Source of the DNA: a virus
DNA length: 21,106 nucleotides
Virus record (IMG/VR): IMGVR_UViG_3300036466_000380
Coordinates: 1 to 21,106 of that record
Strand: one strand, 5' to 3'
Below the pieces are notes generated by a model. That model was not told the origin of the DNA and made no database searches. It saw only the letters and a program-made list of their open reading frames with translations. Below, one piece after another: positions 6,154 to 14,512 of this stretch. Position 1 is the stretch's first letter; the number at the start of each line of letters is the position of its first letter. Made by a program: the position numbers and the translations under genes.

Positions 6154-9100
6154 TCAGGTCTGAACGTCCCGCTCTATGCGGTCCATTTTGGCCATTGACT
6201 TCTTAAAATAATCGTGCGACCATACGCCCTGAACGCCATTAGCCTCAATTCTATCCAATACAGAATTAAGCCTGTTTAGGGAGTTGGTCATTTCTGGATC
6301 TGAATAAGGTAGTGTGATGTTTTGCGTGGGCGCCGGTGCATTGGCATATCCTCCCTGTTGGCGACCGGGAACTGACCGCCCCCCCATTACACTGGTAAGA
6401 TCGAGCTGGGCAATACTGCCATTTTTCTGCGCAATGTCGATAATGTCCAAAAACGGTTTAATGGTAGGATTGCGTACCGCAGGCGCTGATGCGATAAACT
6501 CATTCGCATGATAAATACCCACCGGAGTGGAGTCGGAAGCGTCGCGTTCAGCGTATCCTCCTGATTGGAGGCCGGGGAGTTCTTGTTTAGATGAAGAAGA
6601 TTCATTACTACTTTTTTTCATCGATACAATATGGCCAACTGCCTGAGCAGTAACCAATGCTGTTTGAACGGCGCCCATAGCATAGTTAGCAGACACCCAC
6701 GGTTGACCTCCGGTTAGGGGAGATGCCGCAATGGCTTTTGCATTAGCCTTAGCAATATTCACCCAAATTTCACCAATAGCCAAAGCTTTTTGTAGTCCAA
6801 ATAAAGCCATTCCCATAGATGATTCCTGAGAAACCAATCCACTCAGAGCACTTAAATATTGTTGCCCCGTTTGAATGTTTGTTTGAGCTAAGTCGTAACG
6901 TGATTGAGCTTGCTCCTGATTAAGGGCAATCATTTGTTGACTATACCGTTTTTCGGCAGCAGCAAGAGCTGCCTGATTGTCTCCGGCTAACTGTTGTTCT
7001 CTTTTATACTGCGCTTCAATTAATGAGTTTTTTTGCTCATAATACTCATTGATATGTTCAAAATCCACGAACCCCAACTCATTGGTGGCATCAACAAACT
7101 CGCTTCCTTCACTATCAACCCCGAATTTAATCTCTCTCATTCGTTGTTGATGAGCTCTTTCTTTTTCTTCTATAAGTGCATACACCGTTTCGTTGTATGC
7201 AAGTTCCTGCTCAGAAAGTTCCTCTTTTTGTATAACCTGTTGAGCCAAATTTTCTCTTTCACTTTCCCATCTGGCTTGCTCCATTGCCTGCTCTTTAGCT
7301 ACACCTTCGCTCATATTCTGAAGTCTAGCTTCTGTTAATTCCTGCTGAGCAGTAATCATTCTTTCCTTTATAGCCTCATCAACATCTGCTTGTTTTTTAA
7401 GAAACTGTGCCAGGGTTTCTTCGTACTCAACGCTACCATTCTCAAGATATTCAAGTTTTTTCTTTAAAAAAGTAAGGTCAGCTCTCAATACATCTGACCG
7501 ATATTCATCTTCTGTTATCTTTTTGCTGTGAAGATTTTGTTCTAAAACAGCCAATTGTTTGGCGTAACTGTCTTTAAATTCCTGTTCAAGCCCCTTATCA
7601 ATCAAATCCAACTCCATTTTATCCATCTCAGCCAATGACCGCTCAAATTCATCCTGAAAAGAACTAGTATCAATTTTTGGAGCTAATGTTATTGTTGATT
7701 TAGGTTTATCTCCTTCTCCAGAAACAGCCTTTACGTAATCACTTATTGCTTGTTGAATTCGTTCAATAGATAGCCCTGTTCTATTTGCCAGATCTTCATC
7801 AGACAAACCGATTTCTCTTAACTTCAACAAGGAGGTAGCTAGTTTTTTATTATTCTCTTCTAGTATAGCATTTTGCTGCTTAATAGTCTTAATGTTCGTT
7901 TTCCTAAAATTTTCTTCAACTACGGCTCTATCCACTTTCGAGTAAGCTGCTGCTTTATCTATTACAGATTCATTTTTTAATAATTCTTGTTTTTCCTGAA
8001 TAACCCTATTTGAGTTTTCAATTATTGAATTATAAGACTCTATTTGTTCTGAAATATCATCAATCACCTCTGATTGCATTTCAACATTCAGCAACCTTTG
8101 AGCTTCTCTGGCCTCGATTATTTTATCCTTATTAATGCTTATTGCATTACCATACTTGTCAACTTCTGAGATCGCACCAGGTACAATCTCACCTATCTTA
8201 CGTATAGCATCGTTTAATTTTCCCTGCTCATCTTTTGTTAGATTAGTCTTCCCTTGCAAACTATCATAAGTCACCAATAATTCAGATAAAGCTGAACTTT
8301 CGTTATCAAAAGATTCGATTCTTTTTTCTGAAACATCAAGATCGTCAAACAACCGGGCTTCCCTGGTTGAATTCAAGTACTCCACCACATTTTCTTTCAT
8401 CTGTTTCCACCAGGCGGTAACAGACTTCTGCATCCTCAATAACTTATTCCCCTCCCGGTTATAAGCCGCCTGCGCATCAGTAGATTTACGCTGAATAAGT
8501 TCAAGTGTAGCAAGTGCCTGAGCTTGAGCCTTAGTAACATTCCCCGCAGCTTCTTTCTGCTTCACCAGGTCTTTATACTCATCGCTGTCCTGGCGAATAG
8601 CAATACCCAATTGTTTCAGCTGTTCATTCTCACCCAGCATGGCTTTTGTGAGTATTTGAGAAACACCGGCAGCACCATATTGGCCGCCTGTCCACTCGTC
8701 CAATGCTCCGGATAAGCTCTGGAGCTCCACCGACATCTCGGCGGCCTGTTCGCGGGTAAAATCGAGCGGAATAAGCAAGTCACCGGTAGCAGTAGCAGCC
8801 GCCACGAACTCACGAGTGGTAAGTCCCATTTTTGCGGCCAGTTGTTCGGCCTGTTCGGTTACATATCCCAAGTTGTCTCCAAACACCTGACTGCTTCGGA
8901 TGGAGTCGGCCTCCATTACTTTTGCGAGATTGAAGAGTTCGGAAACGGCTCCTTTCAGTACGCCCACCAATGCACCCACTCCGGCAATGGGAAGCAACTC
9001 CCTGAATATGCCAAAGCTGCGTCCGGCACGCTTACTGCCGGTGTTCACCTGGTCCATGCGCCCTTTTACGGCATTAAGTTGTTTGTTGTAGTTTTTCCAT

Positions 9101-9447
9101 GCGGCAGTTCCGGGAGTGGTACTGTCCATGGCTTGCTTAAGTTTGCGGTATTCCGTACGAAGCTGTTTCGCGGTGAGTCCATTAAGCCCAACTTCTTTGC
9201 GCAAGACCTCCATGCGCGACTTATTGGTTCTGATAGTGGCATTATTCTCCCGTATCTGCTTTTGCAACCGTCCGTATTCGTTAGTATTTGCTTTTCCGGC
9301 GGCTTCCAGTTTTTTTAGCTCCAGACGCAAATTTTTATTAGTTGCCTGCAACCCCTTGGTAGATTGTTCCAGCGTACCAAGTTCCTTCCGGGCCTTGCTC
9401 CCGTTTATGTCAATATTGAGTCTTAGAGTATCATCAGTGAGCGCCAT
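6154..9447 (-). CDS. Phage tail tape measure protein, 1097 aa
   Basis: This is by far the longest gene and has typical tape-measure architecture. Residues 1-150 are Lys/Glu/Leu-rich coiled coil (GSKARKELGTLEQSTKGL onward). A hydrophobic stretch LLPIAGVGALVGVL (151-164) leads into a conserved core (about 175-330: MEADSIRSSQVFG, TREFVAAATATGD, GVSQILTKAM). A long helical region follows, then a second Ala/Gly-rich hydrophobic segment (876-943) and a C-terminal GIYHANEFIAS motif near 977. Such proteins set tail length and form part of the DNA-ejection channel. Its length fits a long, non-podovirus tail of about 165 nm if the usual 1.5 angstrom per residue holds. Several start codons are near the N-terminus; ATG at 9447 puts the late element 44 nt upstream. 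Confidence 0.95.
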   Translation of the reverse strand: MALTDDTLRLNIDINGSKARKELGTLEQSTKGLQATNKNLRLELKKLEAAGKANTNEYGRLQKQIRENNATIRTNKSRMEVLRKEVGLNGLTAKQLRTEYRKLKQAMDSTTPGTAAWKNYNKQLNAVKGRMDQVNTGSKRAGRSFGIFRELLPIAGVGALVGVLKGAVSELFNLAKVMEADSIRSSQVFGDNLGYVTEQAEQLAAKMGLTTREFVAAATATGDLLIPLDFTREQAAEMSVELQSLSGALDEWTGGQYGAAGVSQILTKAMLGENEQLKQLGIAIRQDSDEYKDLVKQKEAAGNVTKAQAQALATLELIQRKSTDAQAAYNREGNKLLRMQKSVTAWWKQMKENVVEYLNSTREARLFDDLDVSEKRIESFDNESSALSELLVTYDSLQGKTNLTKDEQGKLNDAIRKIGEIVPGAISEVDKYGNAISINKDKIIEAREAQRLLNVEMQSEVIDDISEQIESYNSIIENSNRVIQEKQELLKNESVIDKAAAYSKVDRAVVEENFRKTNIKTIKQQNAILEENNKKLATSLLKLREIGLSDEDLANRTGLSIERIQQAISDYVKAVSGEGDKPKSTITLAPKIDTSSFQDEFERSLAEMDKMELDLIDKGLEQEFKDSYAKQLAVLEQNLHSKKITEDEYRSDVLRADLTFLKKKLEYLENGSVEYEETLAQFLKKQADVDEAIKERMITAQQELTEARLQNMSEGVAKEQAMEQARWESERENLAQQVIQKEELSEQELAYNETVYALIEEKERAHQQRMREIKFGVDSEGSEFVDATNELGFVDFEHINEYYEQKNSLIEAQYKREQQLAGDNQAALAAAEKRYSQQMIALNQEQAQSRYDLAQTNIQTGQQYLSALSGLVSQESSMGMALFGLQKALAIGEIWVNIAKANAKAIAASPLTGGQPWVSANYAMGAVQTALVTAQAVGHIVSMKKSSNESSSSKQELPGLQSGGYAERDASDSTPVGIYHANEFIASAPAVRNPTIKPFLDIIDIAQKNGSIAQLDLTSVMGGRSVPGRQQGGYANAPAPTQNITLPYSDPEMTNSLNRLNSVLDRIEANGVQGVWSHDYFKKSMAKMDRIERDVQT

Positions 9448-9463
9448 ATCAGTAATTTTTAAT

Positions 9464-9501
9464 CAAAAAAAGCAGGTAATAAAAGCAGCAAAAAGGACAA
9501 T
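9464..9501 (-). promoter_or_regulatory. Late-gene element, copy 3
   Basis: ATTGTCCTTT at 9501-9492 overlaps the stop codon of the 162 aa gene. TTTTTTTG lies 20 nt later (9471-9464). The tape measure start at 9447 is 44 nt after the element. The first base differs from the TTTGTCCTTT consensus. Confidence 0.5.
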
Positions 9502-9989
9502 CAACGGTAACCGGTACGCATAGCCTTCGACAGCATGGCTCCCAAATTGCGGTCATATTCAGATATTCGTTCCAGAGCCATATTCGATATCTTATAGAAT
9601 GGCAAGTCCTGATCGTAAATGGCTTTCAGATCTTCGCCAATGGCTTCGCGGATGTCTTCGGTCAATCCCCACTGTAGGGTATTGATAGTCGGGTTGTAAA
9701 GCACTCCGAAAACAATCTTGTTGTAAAGGTGATACCCATCTTTCTTCCACTTGCGGCGCGGATCTTCCATGTCCAGCATACGCATGTAAGGCAGATACCG
9801 CATTGTAAGATTGCCGCCTCCATCCTGACTGCCAACAGAGAAATGCCCTGTCAGTGATTTGCGAAGGCGTCCGCTCTCAAACAGATTCCACTCCTCCACG
9901 GCTTTGCGTTGTTTCGACTGAATTATTTCAGCCGTTTCGCGCAGCACAGCCCCTATAAAGGCGGTTTTTATCCGTAAATCGTTTGGCAT
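9501..9989 (-). CDS. Putative neck/tail-completion protein, 162 aa
   Basis: This soluble protein sits just upstream of the tape measure and 3 nt after the 182 aa gene. The segment LFESGRLRKSLTGHFSV (residues 37-53) resembles the SGRLR-type motif of HK97 gp10-like neck proteins. It is followed by beta segments (LTMRYLPYMRMLDMEDPRR) and a helical C-terminus. Position between portal and tape measure also fits a head-tail joining or tail-completion role. The match is by pattern only, so other morphogenesis roles remain possible. Confidence 0.8.
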   Translation of the reverse strand: MPNDLRIKTAFIGAVLRETAEIIQSKQRKAVEEWNLFESGRLRKSLTGHFSVGSQDGGGNLTMRYLPYMRMLDMEDPRRKWKKDGYHLYNKIVFGVLYNPTINTLQWGLTEDIREAIGEDLKAIYDQDLPFYKISNMALERISEYDRNLGAMLSKAMRTGYR

Positions 9990-9992
9990 AGC

Positions 9993-10541
9993 TTACTCCA
10001 TTAATTCTGATGCATTGCGCTCAAACGATACATCCCAACCTATACAGTTGAGCAATACCGCCGGCTCTACAGGTGCAATGGTTATTCCTCCGTCCAACAT
10101 CCGTTTGGCGGCACACCGGTCACTGTCTGCCGCTTCAAAATGTTTCAACATCCTCTTTACATACCCCAGCAACGTATCATTCCAAAGCATCTCTTCCATT
10201 GCATCCTTATTGCGGTCGTTAAAGGGCATGGCTATGATGCACGAAAAAACAAAGCGCAAAGAACTGCCGGCATCCTGAAATATATTGGCCCCTCTCACAA
10301 TGCCGTAATCGATAAGCATAAAAGGGCCTTTAATGGTGCGAATGCGTTCATTTACCGAATGAGCATCCAGTCCGAAAACAAAATCGGTAATCTCAGAAAG
10401 TACCGGAGCGGTAGCATCGGTCTCCAATTCTGTTTTTAATGCTGCGTAGTCGGGGTGAGCACTTTCGGCTCTGTTAAAGTTTTCCAACACTCCCGGGCGT
10501 GCTGGCAGTAGCGCGAACTCTTTGATAATGTCTGTAATCAT
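9993..10541 (-). CDS. Putative tail terminator/tail-associated protein, 182 aa
   Basis: The gene begins 5 nt after the stop of the 335 aa gene and is followed 3 nt later by the gp10-like gene, so it belongs to the same translational block. The protein has a helical N-terminus (MITDIIKEFALLPA), a central beta-rich part (PFMLIDYGIVRGANI, SLRFVFSCIIAMPF) and a C-terminal strand segment (NCIGWDVSFE). Order and size fit a minor tail or tail-terminator protein, but I recognise no diagnostic motif. This is inference from context. Confidence 0.8.
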   Translation of the reverse strand: MITDIIKEFALLPARPGVLENFNRAESAHPDYAALKTELETDATAPVLSEITDFVFGLDAHSVNERIRTIKGPFMLIDYGIVRGANIFQDAGSSLRFVFSCIIAMPFNDRNKDAMEEMLWNDTLLGYVKRMLKHFEAADSDRCAAKRMLDGGITIAPVEPAVLLNCIGWDVSFERNASELME

Positions 10542-10546
10542 GGCGG

Positions 10547-11554
10547 CTATATTTGAGCAATTATTTCAGCCGAAAGGCCTGTTTTTTCTTCAATCTTGTT
10601 TGTTTTCATATCCATCTCCTTCATGCTGCGCACCGCCTCCACCAATTCGCGCAAAAGGATGGAGAAATAATCCTGTAAGGGGAAGTGTTCCACATCCGTT
10701 TTTGGGCCATAACCTCTTCCGGCTATCGAAAAGATGGTATCACCAATACCCAACGACATACCTCCATTTTCTCTGGGTTGCCGCTTAAAAAGAATGGTAA
10801 AAGGGCTGCGCTCTGCCAAATACTCCAGCAGCGACTGAAACCAAACCATAACCACGCGCTTGGTGCCCCTGGGGATGGCCTTAAACAGGTGCGCCCGTTT
10901 TTGCGCTTCATAGGTGCTGTATTTCCCCCTGATGCGCCGGTATAGCACCGACATGAAGCTGTTCAAATAATTGTCATCGCGCGTTTGCATATACAGATGA
11001 AAGAATTCGTAAGCATCGATGTATTCCCCTGCCAGCATATCGGTTGTTACCACCCCATTGGCATCAATATCAAACGTAGGTCCCTTGAATGCGGCATCCT
11101 TGATAACCACGTGCGGAATCAGGCATTTCCTGATGTCCATATTCATTTCCGGCTCCACCTGCAATATTTTCCCCACCATTTGCAACTCATCCAGCCAGTC
11201 CGGATCTGTTATTTCAAACGGGAAAAAGGTTTTTAGTGCCTCCTGCAACTCAGCAGAAAGAACCTCAATTACTTCTGGGTTTACAATGCGTGGCCGCAAC
11301 GGGAAGCGGATCATTTCAGAAAGCATGTAAAGATTGTTCCGCACCTGCTCCAAATCATCCTCAGAGAACTTCTTTAATCTTTTTTTGTCTGGCTCATAAC
11401 CGGTAAGCTTCTGCAATAGCCGCAAACGAAAATTACCCACCGACATCTCCTCGGTGAAGAATTCATCCAGCACCGCCACAGTATCAATGGCCTGTTGGGG
11501 CGTTAATTCATCCCATCGCTCAGGCAGGGTTACTTTGTCTTCAATATTTATCAT
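10547..11554 (-). CDS. Morphogenesis protein of unknown function, 335 aa
   Basis: The start overlaps the 3' end of the 362 aa gene by 4 nt. The N-terminal phrase LPERWDELTPQQAIDTVAVLDEFF resembles the opening of some tail-assembly chaperones, where a W..LT..Q helix is common. The remainder is a mainly helical soluble protein with a basic patch near residues 205-235 (YRRIRGKYSTYEAQKRAH) and a helical C-terminus. It lies two genes before the gp10-like protein and three before the tape measure, the usual place of tail chaperones. At 335 aa it is much longer than most chaperones, so this assignment is weak; it may be a structural protein. Confidence 0.82.
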   Translation of the reverse strand: MINIEDKVTLPERWDELTPQQAIDTVAVLDEFFTEEMSVGNFRLRLLQKLTGYEPDKKRLKKFSEDDLEQVRNNLYMLSEMIRFPLRPRIVNPEVIEVLSAELQEALKTFFPFEITDPDWLDELQMVGKILQVEPEMNMDIRKCLIPHVVIKDAAFKGPTFDIDANGVVTTDMLAGEYIDAYEFFHLYMQTRDDNYLNSFMSVLYRRIRGKYSTYEAQKRAHLFKAIPRGTKRVVMVWFQSLLEYLAERSPFTILFKRQPRENGGMSLGIGDTIFSIAGRGYGPKTDVEHFPLQDYFSILLRELVEAVRSMKEMDMKTNKIEEKTGLSAEIIAQI

Positions 11555-12639
11555 ATCGATGAGTAATATTTCTTGTCTGCCGATTGCTCCACATTAAATT
11601 TATCGTACGGCGCCGGGTCTTCATCCAAATTGGAGTTTTCCGCCTCCCGCCCCATATCCACGGCTTTCAAAAAGTCCTCTGCATCTTCCACAATGCGGTT
11701 GCGAAGCTTGTCACGCACATAGTCCACATCTCCGCCTTTCTTATTCATTTCATTGTTGATGGGGCCCCGAATACTTTTAGGCAGATAATTGAAGTCCATC
11801 TTTACAATGGCATCGGCAATGGTAAAATGAGCAATGGCGGCCTTTATGTTATCGACATACGTGTCGGGAACATCCTCTCCAAAGCGGGAAACAACGTGCC
11901 GGTTGTAATTTTGACGGATAATCTGATGCGCGCGAACAAAGAATGTAGCACTGTCATCAATATCAAAGTGCTGATTAAAGTCCTTGTATCCGGCAAATAA
12001 CAGATTCTCACTGTTTACTTTTTGCGGACTCACCGACCACTGCCAAAAATCAATATCGGTCAGAGGTGTCACTGTCCAGTTGGATAGGTTAAAAAAATCA
12101 CCGCTCATAAACGCAGCATTAGCGGTATAAAACACCCCTTCATGGCGAATCAATTCATCAGCCTTGAACTCGGTATTGGCACTCCAACTGCCAAACGGGG
12201 TTGCTTTTTCGTTCAGAAAATCCACCAGGCGTGACACGCCTTTGTTGTGTTGCTCCAGCAAGGCTTCTTTTGCCTCCTGTTTCTGATATTTGTAAGCAGT
12301 TGTTTCGCGGTCGCTCTTAACCGTTGTAACCCCGTGATTGTTAACGCTTATTTCCAACCAAATAAAGTGGTGAAACAAGCTTTTGGAAGCCACAGCAGCC
12401 CTGTACAGATGGGTAAACTTATCCATCAGCAAGAAATGGGCATCTATTTGCTCCGGGCGGTCAAAATTGCCGGAGTAGTAATGACTCACAGCCAACTGAG
12501 CGGTTTCTTTGCCAATGATGTATTCCACATCGCTCATGGCTTGCTCCACACTGCTTTTAACATTGTCGATGTCCAGCGCGGCATCAATGCCGGAGACGTA
12601 CTCTTTTATTTCGGAACCCTGTATAAATGGTATTTTCAT
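11551..12639 (-). CDS. Virion-associated protein of unknown function, 362 aa, with chitin-binding-like insert
   Basis: The gene starts 3 nt after the portal-like gene stop and overlaps the next by 4 nt. The N-terminal half is helical. Residues 149-190 hold an aromatic module (FGSWSA, IRHEGVFYTANA, GDFFNLSNWT) similar in pattern to ChtBD3/CBM5-type carbohydrate-binding repeats. The C-terminal half (LPKSIRGPINNEMNKKGGDVDY, then RNRIVEDAEDFLKAVD) is helical and charged. Immediately after a portal one would expect a capsid, protease or connector gene. I cannot match it to any of these, so a divergent connector or capsid component is possible. Confidence 0.85.
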   Translation of the reverse strand: MKIPFIQGSEIKEYVSGIDAALDIDNVKSSVEQAMSDVEYIIGKETAQLAVSHYYSGNFDRPEQIDAHFLLMDKFTHLYRAAVASKSLFHHFIWLEISVNNHGVTTVKSDRETTAYKYQKQEAKEALLEQHNKGVSRLVDFLNEKATPFGSWSANTEFKADELIRHEGVFYTANAAFMSGDFFNLSNWTVTPLTDIDFWQWSVSPQKVNSENLLFAGYKDFNQHFDIDDSATFFVRAHQIIRQNYNRHVVSRFGEDVPDTYVDNIKAAIAHFTIADAIVKMDFNYLPKSIRGPINNEMNKKGGDVDYVRDKLRNRIVEDAEDFLKAVDMGREAENSNLDEDPAPYDKFNVEQSADKKYYSSI

Positions 12640-12642
12640 AGC

Positions 12643-14148
12643 TTATGATGTTTTTTGAACAGAATCGAGTCGCTCATCACTGCTCAACTCTTTTTGCCTT
12701 TCGGGGATACGGCGAAACAACCCGAGTTTCACGCCTTCGCGTTCCAAACGCGGAAAGTTTATGCGCAAAGCCCTGTTGATATCTGCACACACGAAATCCT
12801 CGGCAAATGTGAGCTGAGAGAGATATATAATATAGTTGTAATAGGCTTGCGATCCGCTGCTCTGGAATAAACCTTCGCCCGACACATTACTGATAGATGG
12901 ATCAATGCCCTTTCCTTCCAGAATTACCTTCACGGTGTGCTTGTCCAGGCTTGTAAGGGTATCAATGAACTCCTTATATTTCACAGGTATTTCCTTAAAC
13001 TGCCACTCCTCTACGCCGTACTGAGTTCTGAATGACCGGCTGTAAAAGGCTTTACCCTGATTGTCACCCTCGCCCGAAAGAACATTGGTGAGCTCTTCCA
13101 ACTTCAGATCAATGAGTTTCTGAATCATCGCCACGCTAAATGTGGTTCCAATCTCTTTCAGTCCCTCATATTCAGTAATCAATGCTTTCCCCTGCTGGTC
13201 CAGTTCGCGGTTTTTCCGGCAAATCTCCTCCAATGTCTTTTGCTTCGACACAATCCACGAATCAGGGATAATGACATGAAGCTTTGCGCTGAGGCTGTTC
13301 CTCAGATACGAATTTATGTATTTGGGATTTAGGTTTGATGAGCGGATCCATTCTTTAAGCCCATAATAAAAGGTGGGGATGGAGTAAATTTCATCGCCAA
13401 AGCTCAAGTCGGCCACATAATTCACGGCAACCGAATGACGCAATGGATTTGCGCGGTCGAGAAGCGGAAACACCTCCATATTTTCGCGCGTTGCCATGTC
13501 CCAACGGCCCACCATGGCATGTGTGAAGTCTTTTCGTTCGAGCAATTCTCCAATTTCGCGGTGTCCCTGCTTTGCAAAGCGAAACTTTGTAGAGGGCACA
13601 TATTCCAATCCGCGAACAGGCAGCACATTGGCGGCACGCACGGCCAAACGGCGCGAACGGTTGTAAAGCCATTTGGTGGGGATCCCCTCGGTGTAATAAT
13701 ACTCCATGGCGGCACCTTTAAGGTACTGCTCCACGCTGTTTTCAATGCCGTTGCTCTCCCACGAGTTGAGCCATTGCCACACATCGGCATATTTTTGTTT
13801 CGACAGAGCAATGCGGCGGATATTATCACCCGTCTCATCCACTTCCTCCCGATATAGAAAAGGGCCGTTGCCATACAAAAATCGAACCTGCTTTTTAAGG
13901 ACTTCCGGCAACAGGTGATTGTCCTTAATCATGTTTTTTACCTCGGTAGGCAGCTTATTGTCTTCGCCGTAGCTGGCCAGCGTATAATCTGCAAAGGAGA
14001 AATATTCGCCATACACGTTGAACACATTGTATTTGGATCGTTCCTCTTCAATTGTGGTTTTATCTGCCGCCGAAACTATTTCGAACGACAGCATCGCCGT
14101 GTCTTTTTGGCCGTAAACCAGGCCGTGGTTTCCGTAACGTTTTATCAT
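12643..14148 (-). CDS. Probable portal protein, 501 aa
   Basis: This large soluble protein is encoded just downstream of the large terminase and the 105 aa gene, with a 4 nt overlap at its start. Length and position fit a portal, the dodecameric ring through which DNA enters the head. It contains a helical N-terminal part (LPEVLKKQVRFLYGNGPFLYRE), a mixed alpha/beta body (LAVRAANVLPVRGLEYVP, VAVNYVADLSFGDEIYSIPTFYYGL) and a long helical segment (SKQKTLEEICRKNRELDQQGKA). The C-terminal quarter (VSGEGLFQSSGSQAYYNYIIYLSQL) resembles portals in which a helix follows a clip region. Bacteroidota phage portals are divergent; I assign it mainly by context and architecture. Confidence 0.82.
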   Translation of the reverse strand: MIKRYGNHGLVYGQKDTAMLSFEIVSAADKTTIEEERSKYNVFNVYGEYFSFADYTLASYGEDNKLPTEVKNMIKDNHLLPEVLKKQVRFLYGNGPFLYREEVDETGDNIRRIALSKQKYADVWQWLNSWESNGIENSVEQYLKGAAMEYYYTEGIPTKWLYNRSRRLAVRAANVLPVRGLEYVPSTKFRFAKQGHREIGELLERKDFTHAMVGRWDMATRENMEVFPLLDRANPLRHSVAVNYVADLSFGDEIYSIPTFYYGLKEWIRSSNLNPKYINSYLRNSLSAKLHVIIPDSWIVSKQKTLEEICRKNRELDQQGKALITEYEGLKEIGTTFSVAMIQKLIDLKLEELTNVLSGEGDNQGKAFYSRSFRTQYGVEEWQFKEIPVKYKEFIDTLTSLDKHTVKVILEGKGIDPSISNVSGEGLFQSSGSQAYYNYIIYLSQLTFAEDFVCADINRALRINFPRLEREGVKLGLFRRIPERQKELSSDERLDSVQKTS

Positions 14149-14462
14149 TGCTCTGATTTAAACCAGTTTACTTTCATGAGTTCAAAGCGAGGAGGAAAAG
14201 CCACATACCGGATCAGCTTCTTAAAGCACGTGCGGGGCTCCTGCATATCCAAGTCGGTATAAGGGAGATACAACTCCGAAGGCAACGAAAACGCCTCCTT
14301 TGGCAACGACTTTCTGATGCGACACCGCGCCACGCGCCGCAATCCGTGTGTTTTGCCGGTAGCATGATTATAGGTGAGGTGATGCATCTCAAAAAACAGC
14401 TTTTGGTTATGCCGTATTTCGCGCATTCGTGCAATGGCTTCGCTTCCACTTATTTCTTTCAT
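14145..14462 (-). CDS. 105 aa protein of unknown function between terminase and portal
   Basis: The gene opens a block after a late-gene element (14496-14505; here only 33 nt before the start) and overlaps the portal-like gene by 4 nt. The protein is basic, with KLFFEMHHLTYNHATGKTHG, RRVARCRIRKSLP and CFKKLIRYVAFPPRFELMKVNWF as distinctive parts. I recall similar small proteins between terminase and portal genes in Bacteroidota phages, with no assigned function. Its basic charge would allow nucleic-acid contact. An internal Met at residue 13 is an alternative start. Confidence 0.82.
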   Translation of the reverse strand: MKEISGSEAIARMREIRHNQKLFFEMHHLTYNHATGKTHGLRRVARCRIRKSLPKEAFSLPSELYLPYTDLDMQEPRTCFKKLIRYVAFPPRFELMKVNWFKSEQ

Positions 14463-14467
14463 GTAAG

Positions 14468-14505
14468 CGAAAATGGGGAGACGGGGAAGAAATGGAAAGG
14501 ACAGA
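14468..14505 (-). promoter_or_regulatory. Late-gene element, copy 4 (shortened leader)
   Basis: TCTGTCCTTT at 14505-14496 lies between the terminase stop (14513) and the 105 aa gene. CATTTTCG is 20 nt later (14475-14468), leaving only 5 nt to the start codon at 14462. This copy is the weakest, with a changed second base and a spacing of 33 rather than 44-46 nt. Confidence 0.4.
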
Positions 14506-14512
14506 AAGAATG

